Source: JBBQVO01 sp038211505
GTDB lineage: Bacteria; Chloroflexota; Dehalococcoidia; DSTF01; JACRBR01
Direction of reading: 5' to 3'
NCBI GenBank assembly: GCA_038211505.1
Contig: JBBQVO010000057.1
Coordinates: 1 to 17,388 of the forward strand
DNA length: 17,388 nt
A program made the position numbers and the translations under genes. A model generated the notes under the pieces. That model saw nothing but the letters and a program-made list of their open reading frames with translations, was not told where the DNA came from and did no database searches. Shown here piece by piece: positions 7,194 to 12,644 of this stretch. Position 1 is the stretch's first letter, and every line of letters starts with the position of its first letter.

Positions 7194-8402
7194 GTGTTAG
7201 AACGCAGCGTGTCCGCACTCGCAGGCCTCACGATCATCGACACCACCGAGGGCGTGGCCGGCGGCTACTGCACGAAGCTTCTCGCGGGCTTCGGCGCTGA
7301 CGTCCTCAAGATCGAACGCCCGCGCGTCGGCGACGCGCTACGCCGTGCCGGCCCCTTCCTCGACGATCTCCCGAACGTCGAGACGTCCGCCCTCCACCTC
7401 CACCTCAACACCGGCAAGCGCAGCGTCACGCTCGACGTCACCTTCGCCACCGGCCGACACCTCCTCCGCGTGCTCGCATCAACCGCTGATGTCCTGATCG
7501 CGCCGGACGCAGATCTCATCCGCGACGTGACGAGCGCGCTGCCGCCGGGCCCCCGGCCGCTCACGGTCTCAATCACGCCGTTCGGCGCGACCGGCCCCCA
7601 CGCAGGCTGGCGCGCGACCGACCTCATCGCCCACGCCGCCGGCGGGTATCTCTCGATGACCGGCGATCTCGATCGCGAGCCCGTGCGTCCGTACGGGCAT
7701 CAGTCCGAGTACCAGGGCGGCCTCCACGCCGCCCTCGGCATCGTCGCAGCGCTCGCCGCCGGCGAGCATCCTGATCGCGCGCCGATTGAGGTCGACGTCG
7801 CGATCGCCGAAGCGTCGACGTTCCTCACTGGGGCGGCGCTCGCGCGCTCCGCAATCTTCGATCGCGAGTCCGCCCGCAATGGCCCGCGCCCCGTCGGCTT
7901 CTCCGACAAATATCTCTATCCCTCGACCATCCGCCCCTGCCTCGACGGCCACGTCTACACTCATCGCCACAATCGCTTCCCCGATCTCCTCGCCGCCCTC
8001 ATGCAGGAGCCGCGACTCGCCGATCGAGATCTCCTCGCGTCGCCGCTCGGCCACGCCGACGAGACCGACGCGCTGATGGATCGATGGCTCGCGTCGCGCG
8101 ACAAGTGGCGCGCCGTCGCGGAGGCGCAAGAACTGCGGGTGCCCTTCACCGAAGTCCTCGATCCCGGCGAAGTCGTCGACGACCGCCTCCGGCAGCTCAC
8201 CGCCCGAAACTTCTTCACCGACGTCGCGCACCCGGTCGCCGGCGTCGTCCGCCAGCCCGGCGCGCCCGTCCTCATGCCCGCGTCGCCGTGGCAGACCCGC
8301 CGCGCTCCGCTTCTCGGCGAGCACAACAACGACGTCTATCGCGGTCAACTCCGCCTCAACGAACGCGAGATGACACGACTCGTCGCTGCGGGCGTCATAT
8401 GA
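7194..8402 (+). CDS. Class III CoA-transferase (CaiB/BaiF), first of a coupled pair; catalytic Asp replaced by Glu
   Basis: A 402-residue family III CoA-transferase, of the usual length. It shows the N-terminal LTIIDTTEGVAGGYCTKLL and GADVLKIERP motif, TGKRSVTLD (73-81) and GATGPHAGW (131-139). In the segment that normally reads D-x-x-x-G and carries the catalytic Asp (Asp169 in formyl-CoA transferase), this protein has SEYQGGLHAA, so Glu172 stands where the downstream partner has Asp188. It may use Glu, form a heteromer with its partner, or have lost activity. The C-terminal part retains LLGEHNNDVY. The start is uncertain: GTG at 7194 is taken, but GTG at 7209 gives MSALAGL and is equally plausible, and neither has a clear Shine-Dalgarno, so leaderless translation is possible. 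Its stop overlaps the next ATG (ATGA). It is divergent from the dehydrogenase operon, with about 63 bp between. Confidence 0.88.
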   Translation: MLERSVSALAGLTIIDTTEGVAGGYCTKLLAGFGADVLKIERPRVGDALRRAGPFLDDLPNVETSALHLHLNTGKRSVTLDVTFATGRHLLRVLASTADVLIAPDADLIRDVTSALPPGPRPLTVSITPFGATGPHAGWRATDLIAHAAGGYLSMTGDLDREPVRPYGHQSEYQGGLHAALGIVAALAAGEHPDRAPIEVDVAIAEASTFLTGAALARSAIFDRESARNGPRPVGFSDKYLYPSTIRPCLDGHVYTHRHNRFPDLLAALMQEPRLADRDLLASPLGHADETDALMDRWLASRDKWRAVAEAQELRVPFTEVLDPGEVVDDRLRQLTARNFFTDVAHPVAGVVRQPGAPVLMPASPWQTRRAPLLGEHNNDVYRGQLRLNEREMTRLVAAGVI

Positions 8403-9670
8403 CTGGCGAACGATTGAACGATCCGAAACCGCGGCGCGAAGCGCCTCTCGCCGGCGTTCGCATCATCGACCTCACCGTCGCGATCGCCGGCCCCGTGGCA
8501 ACGCAGCTTCTCGCCGATCTCGGCGCTGACGTCATCCGCATCGAGCCGCCGTTCCCGCGCCCGCTGCACGTCGATATAGCGCCCGCGCGCAGCGACGCGG
8601 CCGGCGCGCCGTCGTACAACCGCATCGTCAGCTACAACGATCTGCAGCGTGGCAAGCGCGCGATCACGCTCGACCTAGCGCGCCCCGCCGGCCGCGATCT
8701 CCTGCTGCGTCTCGTCGAGACCAGCGACGTCGTCGTCGAGAACATGTCACCGCGCGTACTGCCGTCGCTCGGCCTCGCCTACGCCGAACTGCGCGCGCAT
8801 CGGCCCGACATCATCCTCGTCTCGATGCCCGCGTTCGGCGCCACGGGGCCGCTCCGCGATCGCGTCTCCTACGGCCCCGGCATCGACGCAATGAGTGGCC
8901 TCTCCCATCTCACCGGCTACCCCGATCGCGGCCCGATGCAGCCCGCCAACTACTACTGCGACTACAACGCCGGCGCCCTCGCCGCCTTCGCGACGATCGC
9001 CGCGCTCCGCCACCGCGCCCGCACCGGCGGGGGCCAGCACGTCGAATGCGCGATGCTCGAAGGCGAACTCCAATGCGTCGGAGAAGCGCTCATGGACTAC
9101 GCGATGAACAACCGGACCCGGCATCGCGCTGGCAATGCCCACCCGACGATGTCCCCGCACGGCGTCTACCCCGCGGCCGCCGACGATCGCTGGTTAGCGA
9201 TCGCCTGCGAGACCGACGCCCAGTGGCGGTCGCTCTGTGACGTGATGCGCGAACCGGCGCTCGCAGCGAGATATGCCGACGTCGTCTCGCGTGTGCGAGC
9301 GCGCGATCTGGTCGATGCCGCGGTGTCGGTGTGGACCTCCACGCAAGACGACGCCGTGGCGACGGCGGCGGCGCTGCAGGCTGTCGGGGTGCCGGCGGCG
9401 GCCGTGAATCGAATCAGTGATCTGTTCGACGAGCCGCAGCTCCGCGCGCGCTCGTACCTCCGCTCGGCTTCGCATCCGGAAGCGGAGGCGATGCCGTTCA
9501 CGCGCCCCGCATTCGCCTTCACGTCGCTCCCCCAAACGTCGTCCCGACCTGCGCCAAAATACGGCGAACACAACACCGAGATTCTCCGCAATCTCCTCGG
9601 ATTGACGGAAGAAGAGATCGCCACGCTCGCCGCCGACCGCGTCATCGCCCACGAACCACCATCCCGCTAA
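8399..9670 (+). CDS. Class III CoA-transferase (CaiB/BaiF), second of a coupled pair
   Basis: A 423-residue family III CoA-transferase that moves CoA between two carboxylates through enzyme-bound anhydride and thioester intermediates. Seen: PLAGVRIIDLTVAIAGPVA (about 16-34), GADVIRIEPP (42-51), GKRAITLDLA (85-94), GATGPLRDR (147-155), and CDYNAGALAAF (187-197), where Asp188 is the catalytic Asp, followed by RTGGGQHVECAMLEG. KYGEHNTEILR near the end is also typical. The frame is open far upstream, but the ATG at 8399 overlaps the stop of the preceding CoA-transferase as ATGA, and the protein begins at the normal family position, so this start is preferred. The overlap implies coupled translation and probably matched amounts of both proteins. 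Known two-gene examples such as BbsEF and SmtAB make a heteromer plausible. The substrate is unknown. Confidence 0.92.
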   Translation: MTGERLNDPKPRREAPLAGVRIIDLTVAIAGPVATQLLADLGADVIRIEPPFPRPLHVDIAPARSDAAGAPSYNRIVSYNDLQRGKRAITLDLARPAGRDLLLRLVETSDVVVENMSPRVLPSLGLAYAELRAHRPDIILVSMPAFGATGPLRDRVSYGPGIDAMSGLSHLTGYPDRGPMQPANYYCDYNAGALAAFATIAALRHRARTGGGQHVECAMLEGELQCVGEALMDYAMNNRTRHRAGNAHPTMSPHGVYPAAADDRWLAIACETDAQWRSLCDVMREPALAARYADVVSRVRARDLVDAAVSVWTSTQDDAVATAAALQAVGVPAAAVNRISDLFDEPQLRARSYLRSASHPEAEAMPFTRPAFAFTSLPQTSSRPAPKYGEHNTEILRNLLGLTEEEIATLAADRVIAHEPPSR

Positions 9671-9722
9671 CCACACTGGAGCGCGCGCGTTTAGGCGACG
9701 CGCCAGTCGTGGCCGGTTTGGC

Positions 9723-9766
9723 GGTCGGGGGTCGGGGGTCCGCGTTACCCTTTGCTGTTTGCTGTT
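9723..9766. repeat. Two short heptanucleotide tandem repeats
   Basis: The 120-bp gap between the convergent CoA-transferase and SDR genes holds GGTCGGG twice in tandem (9723-9736) with a partial third copy to 9740, then TTTGCTG twice in tandem (9751-9764) with a partial third. Both have a 7-bp period, the same period as the arrays at 10619-10653 and 11138-11158, but different unit sequences. They resemble the heptanucleotide STRR repeats described in filamentous cyanobacteria. No gene or clear terminator is seen here. Confidence 0.6.
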
Positions 9767-9790
9767 CACATCGAACCGCGAACTCGCGCG

Positions 9791-10609
9791 TCACCAACTC
9801 ATCGGCCGAGGCGTCTGCATCACTTCCGGCTGCTGCTCCCACATCGTCCCCGCCGTCAGCCCGCCGTCGACGACGATCGCCTGCCCGGTGACGAACGTCG
9901 ACTCGTCGCTCGCCAGCCACAGCGCCGCGTTCGCGATATCCGCGCCCTCGCCGCCCCGCGGGATCGCCTGGAACCCCGCAAGCCCCATCCGCACCATCTC
10001 GATGGCTTCCGGTCCACCACCGCCGATGCCGCTCGCCAGCAGCGGCGTCGCGATCCCACCCGGACAGATGCAGTTGACCCGCACGTGATGCGAACCTAGT
10101 TCGAGCGCCACCGATCGCGTCAGATTGACCACCGCCGCCTTCGCCGCGCTGTAGATGTGCGGCCCGTAGCCGCCGCGCAACCCGGCGACGCTCGCCGTGC
10201 TGATGATGCTGCCGTGCCCCTGCCGCTTCATGATCGGCGCCGCGTGCTTCATCCCCAGAAACACGCCGCGCAGCAGCACGTTCATCGTCAGATCATACTC
10301 GTCGACTGGCGTGCTCTCGATCGGTCCGACGGCGCCGGCGAACCCCGCGTTGTTGAACATGCAGTCGAGCGACCCGAACTCTTCGATCGCCCGCGCGACG
10401 GCCGCCTTCACGCTGTCCTCGTCCGCAACATCCGTGTGCTGAAACACCGCCGCGCCACCGAGCGTGTCCGCCAGCGTATGCCCCTTCGCATCCTGCACAT
10501 CAGCGATGACCACCCGCGCCCCCTCATCGACGAAGCGCCGGACAGTCGCTTCGCCCATGCCGCTGGCGCCGCCGGTGACGATCGCGACTTTGCCGTTCAG
10601 ACGATCCAT
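9791..10609 (-). CDS. Short-chain dehydrogenase/reductase, probably NAD-dependent
   Basis: A 272-residue classical SDR with a complete set of motifs: cofactor loop TGGASGMG (12-19), IADV with Asp37 at the end of the second beta strand (usually selecting NAD over NADP), NNAG (86-89), catalytic Ser140, Tyr153 and Lys157 (YSAAK), and CPGGIATPL (182-190) after the active site. It probably oxidises or reduces a hydroxy/keto group on a small substrate or CoA ester. The open frame extends to 10660, but the added residues are encoded by a heptad repeat array. The ATG at 10609 has AGGAG (10618-10622) 8 nt upstream and gives the family-typical MDRLNGKVAIVTGG start. The C-terminus after VDGG (247-250) is about 22 residues longer than the family minimum and rich in Pro, Gln and Met. 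It lies in the same direction as the FabG-like gene, with the S23-type gene between them. Confidence 0.9.
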   Translation of the reverse strand: MDRLNGKVAIVTGGASGMGEATVRRFVDEGARVVIADVQDAKGHTLADTLGGAAVFQHTDVADEDSVKAAVARAIEEFGSLDCMFNNAGFAGAVGPIESTPVDEYDLTMNVLLRGVFLGMKHAAPIMKRQGHGSIISTASVAGLRGGYGPHIYSAAKAAVVNLTRSVALELGSHHVRVNCICPGGIATPLLASGIGGGGPEAIEMVRMGLAGFQAIPRGGEGADIANAALWLASDESTFVTGQAIVVDGGLTAGTMWEQQPEVMQTPRPMSW

Positions 10610-10618
10610 ATGAGTAGC

Positions 10619-10653
10619 TCCTGGCAGATAGCAGATAGCACCTAGCGGATAGC
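10619..10653 (-). repeat. Heptad repeat array A (consensus GCTATCY)
   Basis: Read on the minus strand, five 7-bp units lie in tandem: GCTATCC (10647-10653), GCTAGGT (10640-10646), GCTATCT twice (10626-10639) and a diverged GCCAGGA (10619-10625). The last unit supplies part of the AGGAG ribosome binding site of the SDR gene. The same unit occurs in the opposite orientation at 11138-11158, on the other side of the S23-type gene. Confidence 0.75.
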
Positions 10654-10687
10654 AGGTCACGAGCGGGCGTCCGGCGCGACCGCCGCG

Positions 10688-11071
10688 CTAGCGAGTTGGC
10701 GACTTCGCCGACTTCAGATCTGTTCTCAGTTTCACGATGAAGGAAGACAGCATCTTCTGAATCTCAACGACCTCATCAGTCCTCCTCCGGTACGCAGCCG
10801 GCGTTAGGAATCCAAGGTCGTGTGTCAGAAGAAGTTGGTAGTCGACCTCCGACGCCGATCCCATCGCGATCTGCAGCTTCTGCCGCAGCTCGGCATCGGT
10901 ACCCAATCCGCATCCTTCCGCGATGTTGATAGCGATCGAGCTGGCAGCTCGTCGAATCTGCCTCGTCAGACCATACGCCTCGGCCGCCGGAAAGCCTGGC
11001 GAATTTTTATAGATGGCAAGAGTGAATGCGTGCGCCTTCTCCCAAACCTTCAAATCCTTGTACCGACGCAA
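10688..11071 (-). CDS. S23-type four-helix-bundle protein (23S rRNA intervening-sequence protein family)
   Basis: A 127-residue member of the four-helix-bundle/S23 family (TIGR02436-type). The N-terminal YKDLKVWEKAHAFTLAIYK, the core YGLTRQIRRAASSIAINIAEG (written here in two overlapping recognisable parts, about residues 33-53) and the third-helix GSASEVDYQLLL (71-82) are all typical. The family was first found in intervening sequences of 23S rRNA genes and is related to the Avd accessory protein of diversity-generating retroelements; its cellular role is not settled. The frame is open to an ATG at 11122, but that start lacks a ribosome site and adds a 17-residue non-family tail. TTG at 11071 has GGAGGG (11078-11083) 6 nt upstream and gives the normal family length, so it is chosen. 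The gene splits two SDR genes and lies between inverted heptad arrays, suggesting an inserted unit rather than an operon member. Confidence 0.85.
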   Translation of the reverse strand: MRRYKDLKVWEKAHAFTLAIYKNSPGFPAAEAYGLTRQIRRAASSIAINIAEGCGLGTDAELRQKLQIAMGSASEVDYQLLLTHDLGFLTPAAYRRRTDEVVEIQKMLSSFIVKLRTDLKSAKSPTR

Positions 11072-11077
11072 GAGGCT

Positions 11078-11083
11078 CCCTCC
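11078..11083 (-). promoter_or_regulatory. Shine-Dalgarno supporting a TTG start of the S23-type gene
   Basis: GGAGGG on the minus strand lies 6 nt before TTG at 11071. No comparable site precedes the ATG at 11122, so the shorter, family-length product is preferred. Confidence 0.6.
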
Positions 11084-11137
11084 AATCGCGGCGATGCCAA
11101 TCGCTCGTCCGACAGCGACCATGTGCGAACGAACCCG

Positions 11138-11158
11138 GCTAGCCGCTATCCGCTATGC
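11138..11158 (+). repeat. Heptad repeat array B (consensus GCTATCY), inverted relative to array A
   Basis: Three tandem 7-bp units on the plus strand: GCTAGCC (11138-11144), GCTATCC (11145-11151) and GCTATGC (11152-11158). The array ends 2 nt before the stop codon of the FabG-like gene. GCTATCCGCTA (11145-11155) is the exact reverse complement of TAGCGGATAGC at 10643-10653 in array A. Confidence 0.75.
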
Positions 11159-11160
11159 AC

Positions 11161-11910
11161 CTACATGTATTGCCCTCCGTTGGGGTTGAACTGCTGGCCC
11201 GTGATCCAGTCGCCCTCTGTCACGAGATATCGGACGAACGATGCCACCTCATCCGGACGCCCGAAGCGCCCGAGCGGGATCGCCTTCAGCAGCGTTGCCT
11301 TCACCTCATCGCTCAGCGCGATCACCATGTCCGTCTCCACGAACCCAGGGCACATCGCGTTCACGGTGATGTTGTTGCGCGCCAGCTCCTTCGCCGCAGA
11401 CTTCGCAAATGCGATCAGCCCCGCTTTCGCGGCCGCGTAGTTCGACTGCCCGGCGTTCCCCATCTGCCCGATGATGCTAGACATAACAATGATGCGGCCG
11501 TAATTCCGCTCCGTCATGTGCGGAATCGCCGCCGACGTGCAGTAGAAGGCGCTGTTGAGATCGGTGTTGATGACCTCATTCCACTCTTCCACCGACAACC
11601 GCTTCAGCGTCCGGTCGCGGTTGACGCCGGCGTTGTTAATCAGGATGTCGATCTGTCCATACGTCTCGATGGTCTTCTCGATCAGCGCCTTGCAATCATC
11701 AGGGTGGCCGACGCCGGCTCGCACGGCGATCGCCCGCCCGCCCTTCGACACAATCTCGCCGACAACCTGTTCTGCCGGCTCCGGGCTCTGGAAATAGTTG
11801 ACGACCACTGCCGCCCCTTCACGAGCCAGCTCCTCCGCGCACGCCCGGCCAATCCCGCGCGATGCCCCCGTGACGACGGCAACCCGTCCTTCAAGTCGCT
11901 TCTCCGCCAT
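11161..11910 (-). CDS. fabG: FabG/PhaB-like 3-oxoacyl reductase (SDR)
   Basis: A 249-residue classical SDR closest in appearance to FabG and PhaB, which reduce 3-oxoacyl-ACP or acetoacetyl-CoA to the 3-hydroxy form. Motifs: TGASRGIG (14-21), NNAGVNRD (92-99), Asn118 in INTDLNSAF, Ser145 in MSSIIGQ, Tyr158 and Lys162 (YAAAK), and VNAMCPGFVETDMV (183-196), which is very FabG-like. The open frame extends to 12078, but the ATG at 11910 has a consensus AGGAGG (11917-11922) 6 nt upstream and gives the usual MAEKRLEGRVAVVTG start. The C-terminus NPNGGQYM is slightly unlike the common NGGM ending. The acyl-CoA setting favours a role on CoA esters, but fatty-acid synthesis cannot be excluded because no acyl carrier protein or FabF gene is in view. 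The terminal TAG abuts heptad array B. Confidence 0.9.
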   Translation of the reverse strand: MAEKRLEGRVAVVTGASRGIGRACAEELAREGAAVVVNYFQSPEPAEQVVGEIVSKGGRAIAVRAGVGHPDDCKALIEKTIETYGQIDILINNAGVNRDRTLKRLSVEEWNEVINTDLNSAFYCTSAAIPHMTERNYGRIIVMSSIIGQMGNAGQSNYAAAKAGLIAFAKSAAKELARNNITVNAMCPGFVETDMVIALSDEVKATLLKAIPLGRFGRPDEVASFVRYLVTEGDWITGQQFNPNGGQYM

Positions 11911-11916
11911 GAAAAT

Positions 11917-11922
11917 CCTCCT
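11917..11922 (-). promoter_or_regulatory. Consensus ribosome binding site of the FabG-like gene
   Basis: AGGAGG on the minus strand, 6 nt before the ATG at 11910. It rules against the in-frame starts further upstream, up to 12078. Confidence 0.8.
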
Positions 11923-12080
11923 CAGCCCTAACCGCGCGTACGCGGGCATATCTCTCCGACGGGCGGACTGTACAAGATTCCTGAATCTCGAAGTAGACGA
12001 ACTCGCAGAGACGCCCCCGCCACGGCGAGCCGCACCGGGATTCCGAGGTAGTCCAGACATCGAAGCGTTGGATCTCAAAT

Positions 12081-12103
12081 CCCCTTCCCGCGTCGGGAAG
12101 GGG
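12081..12103. repeat. REP-like palindrome
   Basis: A perfect 10-bp stem, CCCCTTCCCG (12081-12090) with CGGGAAGGGG (12094-12103), closes a 3-nt loop and is followed by GCAGGGGGTTAGG. The stem plus this G-rich tail is a form seen repeatedly between genes in many high-GC bacterial genomes. Without a T-run it is unlikely to be an ordinary intrinsic terminator. Only one copy is in the window, so its repetitive nature is inferred. Confidence 0.6.
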
Positions 12104-12277
12104 GCAGGGGGTTAGGTTCCGCGTGAGGCGCCGATCATCATCACTCTTCAGGTGACCCGTCCGAATTTGTTGGAGCGTCAACGTCTCGACTCCGGTGGCG
12201 GGTAGCTTCCATCGCCATGCGAGCTACCTTCAATTGATCTAAAGAATTTCCAATATGCGTCTGAAACGTCAAAATAG

Positions 12278-12290
12278 GTACATTTTGTAC
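12278..12290. promoter_or_regulatory. Possible operator palindrome upstream of the dockerin gene promoter
   Basis: GTACA and TGTAC are separated by TTT. The site lies in the AT-rich stretch and ends 11 nt before the TTGACA -35 box, a position typical of an activator or repressor site. The arms are only 5 bp, so this is suggestive. Confidence 0.35.
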
Positions 12291-12301
12291 ACCATTTTCC
12301 A

Positions 12302-12331
12302 TTGACAGCGAGTCCGTAGAAAACTTAGGAT
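12302..12331 (+). promoter_or_regulatory. Sigma70-type promoter of the dockerin protein gene
   Basis: A perfect -35 box TTGACA (12302-12307), an 18-nt spacer, and TAGGAT (12326-12331) matching the -10 consensus at four of six positions. It lies in the most AT-rich stretch of the window. Transcription would begin near 12338, leaving a leader of about 300 nt before the ATG at 12645. Confidence 0.55.
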
Positions 12332-12337
12332 CGCGCT

Positions 12338-12644
12338 CGTGACGGCTCGGGGGCGGTTCTCAGCCGCCGCCCTCGGGTCGCATTTCCCCGCCAGGTAAAC
12401 ACAGGAACACTGCGCCATCGCCACCCCCAGTGCGATAGCGCGTCCTCCGCGACGAACCGTGTCGTGGAGTCATGGTTCGATCGCGTGCGATTGAACCCAA
12501 TATCGATTGATGCTCCGCGCCTCGCGGGGCGCCAGGGTCGCCGGTCCGGTTCGGGGGAGTCTGACCGGCGGCCCGTCCCTTCACGGCATCCCCCGGTTCG
12601 ATCCGTGCCGTCACACACTGCAAGATGCAGAAAGGGCTGTCCAC
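12338..12644 (+). ncRNA. Structured 5' leader, candidate cis-regulatory RNA
   Basis: The inferred leader has several inverted repeats in series: GCGCCATCGC/GCGATAGCGC (12412-12421 with 12432-12441, one mismatch, 10-nt loop), CGAACCGTG/CATGGTTCG (12453-12461 with 12471-12479, one G-U pair, 9-nt loop), GCGCC/GGCGC (12517-12521 with 12528-12532), CGCCGGTC/GACCGGCG (12539-12546 with 12563-12570) and ACGGCA/TGCCGT (12583-12588 with 12606-12611). I could not match it to a known riboswitch such as the c-di-GMP GEMM motifs. High G+C makes some hairpins expected by chance, so the regulatory role is a hypothesis. Confidence 0.35.

Larger units (their letters stand above)
11911..12644. other. Gene-free intergenic region between the FabG-like gene and the dockerin protein
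   Basis: About 730 bp between two divergent genes. From left to right I see the ribosome site of the FabG-like gene, a GC palindrome CCGCG/CGCGG (11932-11945) that may sit in its promoter region, a REP-like hairpin (12081-12103), an AT-rich stretch (about 12225-12330) with a short palindrome and a promoter, and a hairpin-rich leader (12338-12644). Open frames crossing this region have no recognisable protein features and appear spurious. Confidence 0.7.

Noticed and set aside
7569..8348. 259-codon open frame on the minus strand inside the first CoA-transferase gene
   Set aside because: Antisense shadow; the plus-strand product carries the family motifs and the ATGA junction.
8084..8398. N-terminal extension of the second CoA-transferase frame
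   Set aside because: It overlaps the first CoA-transferase in another frame and encodes Arg-rich sequence; the ATG at 8399 gives the normal family start.
11891..12181. 96-codon minus-strand frame covering the REP-like hairpin
   Set aside because: It begins in non-coding sequence, includes the palindrome, and overlaps the start of the FabG-like gene in a different frame; its sequence resembles translated repeat DNA.
12507..12644. In-frame N-terminal extension of the secreted protein
   Set aside because: It would bury the signal peptide behind 46 residues and is made of leader hairpin sequence; the ATG at 12645 begins a normal signal peptide.
12338..12644. c-di-GMP riboswitch in the leader
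   Set aside because: I looked for the conserved GEMM-I elements (such as the CACGCACAGGGCAAACC-like core) and did not find them; a different RNA class remains possible.
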